Shown piece by piece: positions 25,834-35,204 of a stretch of 64,000 bases of DNA (position 1 is its first letter; each line of letters opens with the position of its first letter). The notes under the pieces are model-generated. The model had not been told where the DNA came from, ran no database searches, and worked only from the letters and a program-made list of their open reading frames with translations. This DNA comes from G965230065 sp965230065. Its GTDB lineage: Bacteria; Bacteroidota; Bacteroidia; Cytophagales; Cyclobacteriaceae. The position numbers and the translations under genes were made by a program. Where the stretch lies: the NCBI GenBank assembly GCA_965230065.1, contig OZ245942.1, forward strand, positions 3,782,001 to 3,846,000. The letters are read 5' to 3'.

Positions 25834-28035
25834 TTAAATATCCCGCAATACCCTGAGTTGCTGTTTCAACTTGCTCAGTTCCTCCTCTGCCTTCTCTATT
25901 TTCTTACTAAATTCTGCCTTTAGCTTGTCAGCCTGCTTGGAATCGGCGAAAAAGTCGAGGTTGTTTTTCCATACCGAAAGGTCGTCTTCCAGCTTGGATA
26001 TTTGCTTGCGAACGGCCATTTTCTTGTTGCCTACTTTTCGGTTTGCATGCGGGCTGTTTTTTAGCTTACTGAACTGCAAGTTAAATTTTATGTCTTGCTT
26101 TTCGGTATCGTCCAGCCCTTCTACTCCGGCCAAAAACTTATCCACTGCTTCTTCATGTCGTTTTTGTATGGATTTGATTGCTTTTTTTGGTACAAAGCCT
26201 ATCTCCTGAAAAGCTTTGTTTAATTCCATCAGGGTATCCACGTCATCCGGTGATGTTGTAGCCAGCTTTTCAATTTTTTCACAAATTTCCTGTTTGGCCT
26301 TCAGGTTTTCGGCATAATCTTTTTCTTCTTCACGGAAGGCAGTCCGGCGGTTGTTGAAAAATTCGTCACAAGCGGCTTTGAATTTTTTATATACAGCTCC
26401 TCTCTGTTTTTCCGGAACAGGGCCAATGTCTTTCCAGTCTTGTTGTAATTTCTTTAGTTCATTAGCTGTATTGCGCCAGTCGGTGCTTTCTTTCAGGGAT
26501 TGGGCCCGGGCAACCAGTGCTTCTTTTTTTTCCAGGTTTTCTTCACGCTGCCCATCCAGTTTTTTGAAGAATTGCGACTTGTTGCCAAAAAACTTTTTAA
26601 AAGAAGACCAAAACGCTTTGTTTACTTCTTTGGCCTGTTCCCGGGGCATGCTTCCTATGGCTTCCCATTGGGTTTGGAGTTCCCTTATTTCTTTGGTTTT
26701 TTCATTCCATTCCTTAATACTATCACTGTCGAAATCAGTAAAAGGCTTTGTTTTTTCAACAAGTTCCAGTTTTGCCTGCAAGTTTTGCTGACGTTCTTCT
26801 TTCAGTTCATCCACAAATGCCCTTCGCCGTACGTGAATAGCATCTGAGGCAGCCTTGAATCTTTCCCAAAGCGGTTCTTGCTCTTCTTTGGGTACCGGGC
26901 CTACGTGCTTGTATTCTTCGTGCAGGTTATCCAGTTCTTTGATAGCCTCTTTGATATTTTCATTGTCTACCAGGCTTTCGGCCCTTTCGCATAAATGCCG
27001 CTTGGCTTCCAGGTTTTTCTTACGGTCTAGTTCCTTTAGCTCATAATAAATGCTGATGTTGTCGTAAAACCGGTACACCAGGGCATTGTAGTTTGCCCAC
27101 AGGTTTTTTGCATATTTTCTATGTGCAGGACCAAGTGACTTCCATTCTTCCTGTATTGCCTTGAGCTGGCTGATGCTTTGGTTGGTTTCTTCGCTGTCTA
27201 CCAGGTGCCGTAGCTTTTCTAACAAGGCCTGTTTGGCTTGTAAATTAGCTTCTTTGTCAGCTTCAAGTTCGGAAATATGCTTTTTCTTTCTTTCTTTTAG
27301 TTTCTTATAGGCTTCATGAAAACGGGCAGATAATTCATCACCCTTATAATCAAAACCATCTTTTTCACCTCCTTCTGCCAGGTATTTTTCAAAGGCAGTG
27401 TTGCGCTCTTCCTTTTCAATTTCATCAAAGTAGGTTTTGATTTCTTTCAGCTTGCGGTCGGCCGGAAGGATGTCTGTTTCTTTCAACAAATCTTCGGTGG
27501 CTTTAACCAACTGCTTTTTAGAGAAATGGCTGTAGTCTATGTGTTCATCCTCATCTTCTTCATCTTCATGGGTGTCATCATCATCTGTAGCGTCATGTGT
27601 GTCTTCATGGCTTGTATGAGAAGTTTTTTCAGAAGTGTCTTCGGCTTTGGCAGGGATTTTTTCAGTATCAGAAGAACCGGTTTCTTCAGGCTCAGCATTC
27701 GCAATGCTAATTTGCCCGGTTTTGGTTTCTTCTTCTGGCAGTGGAATACTTTCATTTTCCTCTTCTGGCTTTTGCCCTTCTGAAGATACGGGCAAAGCCT
27801 CGCTGTCAGGTGTTGTGTCAGCGGGGGCTTCAACCTTTTCGTTACCCTCTGCAGGCTCACTTTTTTGTTCAGAGGCAGGTTGGTTTTCCTGATCCTGGCC
27901 CTGTTTCTCTGCTGAAACATCTTTTGCAGTGGCTTTTTCTTTTTCTTCTTTCTGTTCTTCCTGTTCCAAAGCAATGCTACTTTGCTCTTCCGGTCTTTTG
28001 TTATCTGCTTCTTCCGGCATAACTTTATTATTCAT
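25834..28035 (-). CDS. DUF349-repeat protein with acidic N-terminal tail
   Basis: A 733-residue cytoplasmic protein. Residues 1 to about 165 are low-complexity and strongly acidic (Glu, Asp, Ser, Pro, Thr). Residues about 190-690 consist of several DUF349 repeats of roughly 70-80 residues, each with words such as W..IG.VP and a charged coiled helix (for example LKKLQQDWKDIGPVPEKQ). The C-terminus is a short coiled coil. DUF349 proteins are widespread in Bacteroidota with no established role. A TAAATTTG box on the minus strand at 28078-28085 could be its -7 element. The YqgE gene lies 66 nt upstream on the same strand. Confidence 0.88.
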   Translation of the reverse strand: MNNKVMPEEADNKRPEEQSSIALEQEEQKEEKEKATAKDVSAEKQGQDQENQPASEQKSEPAEGNEKVEAPADTTPDSEALPVSSEGQKPEEENESIPLPEEETKTGQISIANAEPEETGSSDTEKIPAKAEDTSEKTSHTSHEDTHDATDDDDTHEDEEDEDEHIDYSHFSKKQLVKATEDLLKETDILPADRKLKEIKTYFDEIEKEERNTAFEKYLAEGGEKDGFDYKGDELSARFHEAYKKLKERKKKHISELEADKEANLQAKQALLEKLRHLVDSEETNQSISQLKAIQEEWKSLGPAHRKYAKNLWANYNALVYRFYDNISIYYELKELDRKKNLEAKRHLCERAESLVDNENIKEAIKELDNLHEEYKHVGPVPKEEQEPLWERFKAASDAIHVRRRAFVDELKEERQQNLQAKLELVEKTKPFTDFDSDSIKEWNEKTKEIRELQTQWEAIGSMPREQAKEVNKAFWSSFKKFFGNKSQFFKKLDGQREENLEKKEALVARAQSLKESTDWRNTANELKKLQQDWKDIGPVPEKQRGAVYKKFKAACDEFFNNRRTAFREEEKDYAENLKAKQEICEKIEKLATTSPDDVDTLMELNKAFQEIGFVPKKAIKSIQKRHEEAVDKFLAGVEGLDDTEKQDIKFNLQFSKLKNSPHANRKVGNKKMAVRKQISKLEDDLSVWKNNLDFFADSKQADKLKAEFSKKIEKAEEELSKLKQQLRVLRDI

Positions 28036-28101
28036 GTCCCTGTATCTCGATTAGCTTAATAAATAAGTGCTAATCCACAAATTTAACAAAATATTTAACA
28101 T

Positions 28102-28665
28102 TTAATTGAGGCGTGGGTCTGTTGGGTAGTTTGAGATAACCCGATACTCCCCACCCATACTTTTTAATACAGACCGCCACAAATTGTCAGGTGATAAATC
28201 GAATACCTGTTCAGGTGTTGCATTGTTATAAATAATCCATGAGTTTTCTTCAATCTCTGACTCGAGCTGACCAGGCCCCCAACCCGAGTATCCGATGAAA
28301 AACCTGAAATCATCAGGGTTGATTTTCTTTACATTGATAAAGGATAAAAGCTGGTCAAAGTTCCCTCCCCAGTATAAACCATCATTCACAGTTCTGTAAT
28401 CTGAAAAGATATTGTTGGTTTTATGAATAAAATGCAGCGTATCTTGCTGTACGGGACCACCGGTATAGAGCGGGGTCTCAAACCCCTGCGCCTCATCCAA
28501 TACATCTTCCAGCTTGAGCAATGAGGGTTTGTTCAATACAAATCCGAGGGAGCCTTCTTCATTGTGTTCGCACAAGAGTATGACAGTTCTTTCAAAGTTA
28601 GGGTCAGGCAGGTAGGGTTCTGAAATCAGTAAACCGCCTTTGCTTATGGAAAATTTCTTTGACAT
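28102..28665 (-). CDS. YqgE/AlgH family protein
   Basis: A 187-residue protein with the full family pattern: GGLLISEPYLPDPNFERTVILLCEH at the start, SLGFVLNKPS, YTGGPV, a GLYWGG turn, FFIGYSGWGPGQLESEI, and a final WRSVLKSMGGEYRVISNYPTDPRLN. YqgE/AlgH proteins are small conserved cytoplasmic proteins; a link to alginate regulation was proposed in pseudomonads but the molecular role is unknown. The symbol is left empty because the function is not established here. Confidence 0.93.
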   Translation of the reverse strand: MSKKFSISKGGLLISEPYLPDPNFERTVILLCEHNEEGSLGFVLNKPSLLKLEDVLDEAQGFETPLYTGGPVQQDTLHFIHKTNNIFSDYRTVNDGLYWGGNFDQLLSFINVKKINPDDFRFFIGYSGWGPGQLESEIEENSWIIYNNATPEQVFDLSPDNLWRSVLKSMGGEYRVISNYPTDPRLN

Positions 28666-28817
28666 AGCTTAGCAAGTTTTATGGATATGTTTTCCTGATA
28701 TAGTTAAACTAAAAATATTGCTAAAAGTTGATAAATTTACTATTTATCATGCAACGTTGAAAAAGTTGAAACTATATGGAGTATAGATTTTTTCCTGAAT
28801 TGATAAGGAAAAAGAGG

Positions 28818-31214
28818 TTATGAAAGTTTTTCAGTAAGGTTAGGGATGGTAAAGGTGAAGACAGAACCCTGGGTGGGGACAGAGGCTACCTTGATAGTTC
28901 CTTTGAGCTTATTGAGGGCTTCTTTTACAATATACAGCCCCAGCCCGGAGCCAAAAGATTCGGGCGAAGCCTGATAGAACATATCGAATATGTTATCAAT
29001 GTATTTTTCTTCTATGCCAATGCCATTGTCTTCAAAACGGAAAACACCTTCTTTTTCTGTGATTTTTATATCAATGGCAAGGAAAGGGTGGGGGCGGGTA
29101 AGGTCATGGTATTTAACGGCATTGGAAATTACATTTCTGAAAATAATATTGAGCCGGCTATAATCGCTGAAAAAGGGTGTCGTATTTTCTGTTTTGACCA
29201 CAAAATCTATTTTTCCCGTGTTTTCATGATAACTCAGCGTTTGGATCACATCGTCAATCAGTTCTTTAAACTCAATTTTTTCCAGGTCGATGGTAAGGCG
29301 GGCATTGCGGGAATAATCGGTAATGTCGTGGATGTACCTGTCCATTTTTTTCAGGCTGGATTCCATCAAATTCAGGTACTTTATTTTTTCTTCTAAGTCA
29401 TCTGTAATCCTGGTGATATTGATAAGCCCCAACGTAGAAGCCAGTGGGGCCCGCAGGTCGTGTGAGGCACTGTACACAAAGTGGTCAAGTTCTTCATTGG
29501 CTTTTTCCAGTTCGGTGTTTTGCTCTTTTAACCTCTTCGAGGCAGTTACATTGCGGGTAATCATGGTGATGCCTGCAAAACTGCCTGAAATATCTTTACG
29601 CGCCAGCACAAATATTTTGTAATGATCCGGCGACTGTTCTTCTTTATTCCTTTCCAGGGTATATTCAAACTCATGTTTTATCTGCGTAGTGCAAACAATC
29701 CGTATGGCTTTATCCAGCTTCTGGATGAAAGAGTCTGCAAATATCTCCTGATAGGCTTTTCCAACCAGGGCGTCGTTGGCGTATTCAATAAAGTAATCTT
29801 TGTTTTTTTGCTGGTTGGTAGTGACCAACAGGCCATTTTTATCGAATACATAAACTGACTCACTCATTCCTTCCAGGGTAGATTTCAGTTCTTCTTCCCG
29901 TATGCTTAATTTGATTGCGAGTTGTTTCTTCTCATCATGTTCACGTGCAGAAACGATAATTTGTCCTATCTCTTCCTCCTCATTTTTAATAGCCGTACTC
30001 AAAGCCTCCAGCCATACATAAGTATGGTCTTTTTTGAGTACCCTGAACTCAACCAGCGCCCTGTCTCGCAGAAAAAAGTTGGAATGCCCACTGGACAAAA
30101 ACAAGCTGGTATCTTCAGGGTGTATATACCTGAAAATAGATTTTCCCGAAACTTCTGCTGTGGTATAACCAAGGATATGCTCCACAGAGGAAGCCATGTA
30201 GGATATGATGCCGTTGGGGGTGAGCAGGCATGCCAAATCCCCAATATTTTCTCCCAATGTTTGTAAATGCTCATAATGTAATGAGTGACTTTTTTCAGTA
30301 GCGGTATTAATTTTGTCGGCAGTGTGGAAAAGAAGGGGTGAAGACTGTGCTTCGTTTTTGGGAGTACTTCGTTTAGTGGCCAGTTGCTGAAAATCTTTTA
30401 GTAAGATGGAAAAAGATTGATATAGCTCAAAATAATCATCATCTGTGGAAAGCTTGGGTGCCTGAAAGTCAAAATGATCTCCCCAAAGTATTTGCCCTAC
30501 GGTAGAATTAAGATGTGAAAGGCGTTGCTTTTGGTAAGTTTTCAATGTTGCATTTTCCTCCTTGAGCTGGGACACCATTGCTATGAGGTCTTCTTTTGAA
30601 GCTTGCTGCAAGTCTACCGAACTGCTTGCAGATGGCGTTTTGGCCTCGTTTTCTTGCTGCTCTGTTTTACTTACACCCATACATTCAAGAATAGCGGCTT
30701 TCAGGGTAGGGGAAAAACTTACATTTTTGCGGTAGGCGGTATTAAATAGGGTATACAATGTACGGTCAGCATGTGGCAGGATGAGATGAGTGCTGATACG
30801 TGCAGCTTCCAGCGCTTTATCCGATTTTTTGATTTTATTACGGGTTTGCCTGGAAATAAGCAGGAGCTTTCTCAGGTCTTCAATGTAATAGTACCTGGTT
30901 ATGTTAGTTTCTTTCAGCACCTCTCCAATGAGAGTGTAAGTTGCCGTGGCATCAGCCGTTGACATTTTTCCTTGCAATCTGGAGAGGAGGATGTTTTCGC
31001 CCATCAAAAACAGGCGGGCTGTAAAGGATTCATTTTTACTTTTGTATTCCCATGCTGAGTGGTGTTGAATATTAATACTAACCCCATTTATGGAAACTTG
31101 CTTTTGTTGGGGAATGAAGTGAATGAGATAATCATCAAAAGGCTCTTCTTGCTGATTAAAAGAGAACAAAGAATTTTTTTCTATCGTTTGCTCCTTATGA
31201 TTTAGTATATCCAT
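28818..31214 (-). CDS. PAS-domain sensor histidine kinase with SpoIIAA-like N-terminal region
   Basis: A 798-residue protein without membrane segments, so probably cytoplasmic. Residues about 25-180 form an alpha/beta region (VLKETNITRYYYIEDLRKLLLISR) resembling the SpoIIAA-like fold. A coiled coil lies around residue 215. PAS domains follow at about 312-430 (GYTTAEVSGKSIFRYIHPED) and 435-560. The HisKA helix carries the phospho-acceptor H585 (SASHDLRAPL). The HATPase_c domain (about 690-795) has the N box and FGSGLGLYIVKEAL. No response regulator gene is next to it, so its partner must lie elsewhere. The signal is unknown. Confidence 0.9.
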   Translation of the reverse strand: MDILNHKEQTIEKNSLFSFNQQEEPFDDYLIHFIPQQKQVSINGVSINIQHHSAWEYKSKNESFTARLFLMGENILLSRLQGKMSTADATATYTLIGEVLKETNITRYYYIEDLRKLLLISRQTRNKIKKSDKALEAARISTHLILPHADRTLYTLFNTAYRKNVSFSPTLKAAILECMGVSKTEQQENEAKTPSASSSVDLQQASKEDLIAMVSQLKEENATLKTYQKQRLSHLNSTVGQILWGDHFDFQAPKLSTDDDYFELYQSFSILLKDFQQLATKRSTPKNEAQSSPLLFHTADKINTATEKSHSLHYEHLQTLGENIGDLACLLTPNGIISYMASSVEHILGYTTAEVSGKSIFRYIHPEDTSLFLSSGHSNFFLRDRALVEFRVLKKDHTYVWLEALSTAIKNEEEEIGQIIVSAREHDEKKQLAIKLSIREEELKSTLEGMSESVYVFDKNGLLVTTNQQKNKDYFIEYANDALVGKAYQEIFADSFIQKLDKAIRIVCTTQIKHEFEYTLERNKEEQSPDHYKIFVLARKDISGSFAGITMITRNVTASKRLKEQNTELEKANEELDHFVYSASHDLRAPLASTLGLINITRITDDLEEKIKYLNLMESSLKKMDRYIHDITDYSRNARLTIDLEKIEFKELIDDVIQTLSYHENTGKIDFVVKTENTTPFFSDYSRLNIIFRNVISNAVKYHDLTRPHPFLAIDIKITEKEGVFRFEDNGIGIEEKYIDNIFDMFYQASPESFGSGLGLYIVKEALNKLKGTIKVASVPTQGSVFTFTIPNLTEKLS

Positions 31215-31923
31215 TCGAGTGTAATTACCTTATATCTTGTTCTTTCTTATTATTCAGTGATGAATATGTTTCATTCATACTGATTACTCCACAGAAAATT
31301 TCACAAATAGAAGTGAGAGTAAAAGGATTATCCATTTAACAAAGTACATTAAGGAAACTGAAATATTATAAAAATAAGAGCCTCTTGCAAAAAAGGCCCC
31401 TTTCCTTCAGAGTTTTCAGATGTAATCTATACCGGATAAATGTTATACTTCTTGCCAGTAGGTGTGTGCTTTATTAAAGTTGTACCGGCAGGTTTTTTTT
31501 ATGTGATAAAAAGATAACTTACTCAAGTGTTTTTTGTTGATCCGCAGCAATTAATAAAAAAATAATTTTGCTTTGAATATTTTAGTCTTATACAATATTA
31601 ATATTATTTAAGTTATATCTTATATACTATAATTATAGTTTAATAAAAATAATACAGCGTTTAACTAACCCTAGTCATACTGCTAGGCTTTTACAGCTAA
31701 GGAAAGTGAAAACGATAAACAGCTGTTTTTATACCATTTAGGGCGAAAAGAACACAGATGTAAGGCATAACATAAGTTAATATATTTTTTATATTAGCTG
31801 TAGCGCTCCCAAAAGCATATTTCATCACCATCAGTAATTGACATGAAAGTTTATTTTACAGGTTTTTGGCTGAAGCAAGAAAGCATGGTATGCTCATGCG
31901 ATAAGGAAATACTTTAGCAAAAA
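31215..31923. other. AT-rich intergenic region, no gene seen
   Basis: About 710 bases between the divergent kinase and VOC genes. It contains imperfect palindromes of A/T (31585-31640) and a weak GC hairpin around 31455-31492 followed by eight T, which could be a plus-strand terminator. I see no convincing coding frame or promoter. Confidence 0.45.
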
Positions 31924-31935
31924 ATGGTAATTCTT

Positions 31936-32325
31936 ATGGAAATCAAACAAGTTAAGGAGACATGTTTATACGTAAAAGATCTGGAACGAAGTAAAAAGTT
32001 CTATCATGATATATTGGGCTTGCAGGTATACAGCATGGTAGAAAACAGGCATGTTTTTTTCAAGGTAGGGCCGTCTATGTTATTGTGTTTTCAGCCGGAA
32101 GTGACCAAAGCAGAGAAAAACCTGCCACCACATTTTGCCTATGGCATACAGCACATTGCTTTAGAAGTAAGTCCGGATACCTACACAAAGTGGAAAGCGG
32201 CATTGCAACAGAAAGGAGTAGCCGTTATCCATGAACAGCACTGGAAAGCATCGCTATATTCTTTGTATTTCAAAGATCCTGACGGGCACTTGATTGAGAT
32301 TGTACCAGAAGGAATTTGGGATTAA
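31936..32325 (+). CDS. VOC superfamily (glyoxalase/bleomycin-resistance type) protein
   Basis: About 129 residues from the ATG at 31936; an in-frame ATG at 31924 is also possible. Two beta-alpha-beta-beta-beta modules are visible: IKQVKETCLYVKDLERSKKFYHDILGL and, after HFAYGIQHIALEV, the second half ending in YFKDPDGHLIEIVPEG. The expected metal ligands of the family (His in QHIALEV, Glu in the last strand) are present. Family members include glyoxalases, dioxygenases and drug-binding proteins, so the reaction is not decided. Confidence 0.85.
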   Translation: MEIKQVKETCLYVKDLERSKKFYHDILGLQVYSMVENRHVFFKVGPSMLLCFQPEVTKAEKNLPPHFAYGIQHIALEVSPDTYTKWKAALQQKGVAVIHEQHWKASLYSLYFKDPDGHLIEIVPEGIWD

Positions 32326-32334
32326 CTTCTAACC

Positions 32335-32904
32335 TTATTTATTGCTCATAACTTCCGGAGAAGCTTCCCTGAATGGAAAATCCTGAAATATCTTATCTAC
32401 TGTTTTTATGATCTTTTTCTTTGTTTTGTCAGGCTTTTTCTTCAAAGGCTGTTTTTCAGCACCATACCAAACGATCTTATTGGTTTCAACATCAATCATC
32501 TCCAGGAATAGTTTTCTGTCTTTCCGTTCATTGTATCCGGGACGCTCGTTATATCGATAAGGGTCATAGAAAGGGTCGTAGTAACCTCGCCGGCCAGGGT
32601 AGGTGTTGTAATTATTGTTGTAAGATTTTTCTACATTTACCTCAACGGTATAAACAATATAAGCATCAGGCTGATCGCTTTGTTGTAATCCAAAACTTTC
32701 CAGTTTTTGGTGAAGAGCATCTTCTATCATCACCTTGTGCATTTTGCTGATATCACTTTGGTATTGCCGGTCCCACTCATCATATAGCTTAATCTGATAG
32801 GTTTGATAAGTGCTTTTTGAAGGTGATTGCTGAGCCCATCCGGCACTGTATATTACGGTTGTTAGCCAAAAGGCAATGGCGATTTTTTTTATTGCTGGTT
32901 TCAT
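32335..32904 (-). CDS. DUF4136 family exported protein
   Basis: A 189-residue protein with a signal peptide ending in GWAQ (residue 25). The mature part begins with a charged segment and continues with VYTVEVNVEKSYNNNY, a Tyr/Gly/Arg-rich insert, and the characteristic LFLEMIDVETNKIVWYGAEK strand followed by a lysine-rich helix that ends in a DFP motif. This is the DUF4136 layout seen in periplasmic proteins of Gram-negative bacteria; the role is unknown. It converges with the VOC gene with a gap of only 9 nt and is divergent from the inositol oxygenase gene. Confidence 0.8.
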   Translation of the reverse strand: MKPAIKKIAIAFWLTTVIYSAGWAQQSPSKSTYQTYQIKLYDEWDRQYQSDISKMHKVMIEDALHQKLESFGLQQSDQPDAYIVYTVEVNVEKSYNNNYNTYPGRRGYYDPFYDPYRYNERPGYNERKDRKLFLEMIDVETNKIVWYGAEKQPLKKKPDKTKKKIIKTVDKIFQDFPFREASPEVMSNK

Positions 32905-33113
32905 TCTCTACTTAGCTTTAGGTATATAACAACGAAATATGGACAAAAAATTATATGCAAGACTTGTTTCTTATACAAGTAATGGGTCAATGTCTAAGCA
33001 GCACTTAGTAATTTAGGCTGATTGGTGCTAAATATCTCAAAAAAATATATATTTGAGAGAGAAGTAAGATAAATTTGTTTTATTCTTCTTAAGTACTTAT
33101 TAAGGCAGAAAAT

Positions 33114-34004
33114 ATGAAGAATTCAGAAAAGAAAACCTCACAAAAACCCAACCAGCATGCACCCCTGAAAAGTTTGGAAGATTGGGAAGATTTTGTCGTA
33201 TCCCGGTATCCTGAGCCAGACAAACCAGCGAAGGAAAAAGAAGATTATCGTAATTATGACGATCCTGCAAGAGATACAGTAAAAGAATTTTACCTGCAAA
33301 ACCATACCCATCAAACTTACGATTTTGTGATGTCTAAAGAACAGGAGTTTCTTTCACTGAATCGAAAACAAATGACCATTTGGGAAGCATTGGAGTTTTT
33401 GAATACTTTGGTAGATGACTCAGATCCTGATATAGACTTATCGCAATTAGACCATTTGTTGCAAACGTCTGAAGCAATTCGTGCTGATGGGCACCCCGAT
33501 TGGTTTGTGCTTACCGGCCTGGTTCACGACCTGGGCAAGGTGCTCTGTTTGTTTGGCGAACCACAATGGGCTGTTGTGGGTGATACCTTTCCGGTAGGCT
33601 GCCGGTATTCTGATAAAATTGTATATCCTGAATTTTTTGAAAAAAACCCTGATTTTCAGGAAGAAAAATACCAAAGCAAATTTGGAATATATGAAGAGGG
33701 CTGTGGCTTGCGCAACGTACACATGTCGTGGGGGCACGATGAATATTTATACCATGTAACCAAAGATTACCTGCCAGAGGAGGCTTTGTACATGATCCGC
33801 TATCATTCATTTTATGCAGCCCACCGGGAAGGGGAATACGATTACCTGATGGACGACCACGACCGGGAAATGTTCGGGTGGGTCAAAAAATTCAACCCCT
33901 ACGATTTGTATTCCAAAACAGAAATACAACCTAATTGGGAAGAATTACAGCCTTATTACGAGGAACTGATTAATAAATATTTGCCGGGGAAGTTGAGGTT
34001 TTAA
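33114..34004 (+). CDS. myo-Inositol oxygenase (MIOX)
   Basis: A 296-residue cytoplasmic di-iron HD-domain enzyme that cleaves myo-inositol with O2 to D-glucuronate. All iron ligands of the mammalian enzyme have counterparts: H114, H138 and D139 (VHDLGKV), H208 (SWGHDEY), H231 (IRYHSFY) and D264 (NPYDLYSK). LFGEPQWAVVGDTFPVGC is almost unchanged from animal MIOX. The N-terminal 70 residues are variable and charged. A TAAATTTG box at 33070-33077 lies upstream, with a poorly spaced TTTG. The gene is not beside inositol or glucuronate pathway genes, so its product presumably feeds a pathway elsewhere. Confidence 0.95.
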   Translation: MKNSEKKTSQKPNQHAPLKSLEDWEDFVVSRYPEPDKPAKEKEDYRNYDDPARDTVKEFYLQNHTHQTYDFVMSKEQEFLSLNRKQMTIWEALEFLNTLVDDSDPDIDLSQLDHLLQTSEAIRADGHPDWFVLTGLVHDLGKVLCLFGEPQWAVVGDTFPVGCRYSDKIVYPEFFEKNPDFQEEKYQSKFGIYEEGCGLRNVHMSWGHDEYLYHVTKDYLPEEALYMIRYHSFYAAHREGEYDYLMDDHDREMFGWVKKFNPYDLYSKTEIQPNWEELQPYYEELINKYLPGKLRF

Positions 34005-34011
34005 AGAATAT

Positions 34012-34812
34012 TTATTCCAACTCATCAATATACGCCCCTTCCGGCATGGCAAATAAACTTTGGTCCGGTGCTTGTTTGCTAAAGCGTACATTTCTGAACT
34101 CAGTTTCTTTTCGCTTTTCACCCAGCGCACCGTTCTTCCATTGGTAAGAGGTCATTTTAGCAGGTACTAAAAGTCCATCAACTTCTTGCAAAGCATCGAA
34201 TGACCTGGCATTGAATTTTTCCTTGGCTTCCCCACTAAAGTAAGTAACTGTGTAGAGCAGCAGCTTAAGTTTGTGGGTTTCGGGGCCGGCATAGGTGAGG
34301 TAATAATCTTCAGGCGCATCCCCAACATTGCTTCCGAAAGATGTTTTTACCACTTGGTAGGTATCGTCTTTAAACACCCTTGGTTCCAGCATTTCATGGT
34401 GAGTGCCCGGATCGGCCAATACGAAAGGAATGCCAAAAAAGTAGAATTGTAGATTATGATAAAACCGTGCTGAATTGCCGGAATACGCCGATTTATCGGG
34501 CGTAACCCACACCTCTTTACCATCAAAGCCAATAGTATATTGCTCGTTGGTAATGCGTACCTTTCTTGTTTTCAGGTCAATTAACTGGTGGTCAACAAAC
34601 TCACCGTTTACATATAAATCGTATTCTACCTGGTGGTATTTATTCCAGGTATTCAGCCCACCATGTGCTTCAAGAACAGCTTCTAACGAGGCAGGAGGGC
34701 TTTTTTTTACAGGCTCATTTATTTCTTCTTGTTGTGATTGCTGCGATGAACAGCCCAATAATATGAAAACAGATAGTAAAAAGGGTAAAATGATATATGA
34801 TAGTTTTATCAT
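34012..34812 (-). CDS. Lipoprotein, DUF6503-like
   Basis: A 266-residue protein with a clear lipobox (ILLGC, Cys21). A helix with LEAVLEAHGGLNTWNKYHQVEYDLY opens the mature domain. Alternating strands follow (IGFDGKEVWVTPD, LLLYTVTYF and others), ending in FRNVRFSKQAPDQSLF. This half-open beta barrel of LolA/outer-membrane lipoprotein type is typical of DUF6503 proteins of Bacteroidota. The role is unknown. It converges with the inositol oxygenase gene (7 nt apart). A TAAATTTG box on the minus strand at 34853-34860 may be its -7 element. Confidence 0.78.
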   Translation of the reverse strand: MIKLSYIILPFLLSVFILLGCSSQQSQQEEINEPVKKSPPASLEAVLEAHGGLNTWNKYHQVEYDLYVNGEFVDHQLIDLKTRKVRITNEQYTIGFDGKEVWVTPDKSAYSGNSARFYHNLQFYFFGIPFVLADPGTHHEMLEPRVFKDDTYQVVKTSFGSNVGDAPEDYYLTYAGPETHKLKLLLYTVTYFSGEAKEKFNARSFDALQEVDGLLVPAKMTSYQWKNGALGEKRKETEFRNVRFSKQAPDQSLFAMPEGAYIDELE

Positions 34813-35204
34813 GAATACTATATTAAAGCGTGAAAAAAATTACTTTTCGAGTCAAATTTATCTATGGGGTGGGGGTGGCTTCATATAATAAATACTGTTT
34901 GTCATCTTTACGGCTTCAGACAAGGTTTGGTTTGCTGGCAATTAGCCGTAGATCCCATAAAAATGAAGTAATGAATAGATAAGAATTTCAAATAATTTCT
35001 TTTGTTTTTTTATCATAACTCACAAAAAGTGTCCTTTTTTTCATTAGAAACGCAATAAAGCGTATATTGTATTAAAATTTTATCACATATTGAAATGTAA
35101 TAAATTTATGATTTAATGAATTATTTTTCTAAATTTAAATTTCTATTGAATATTAGTAACAATTTTTCAAGTTTTGGTTTAAATAATTTAAATTCTATTC
35201 AATT
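34813..35204. other. AT-rich divergent intergenic region
   Basis: About 390 bases between divergent genes. The only recognisable element is the minus-strand TAAATTTG at 34853-34860. The rest is A/T-rich DNA without a supported gene. Confidence 0.45.

Noticed and set aside
31455..31500. Terminator or small RNA in the long gap before the VOC gene
   Set aside because: The stem has mismatches and a long loop, and no upstream transcript is evident.
33052..33077. TTTG and TAAATTTG before the inositol oxygenase gene as a full promoter
   Set aside because: The -7 box fits but the spacer is only 14 nt, too short for this promoter type; kept only as a remark.
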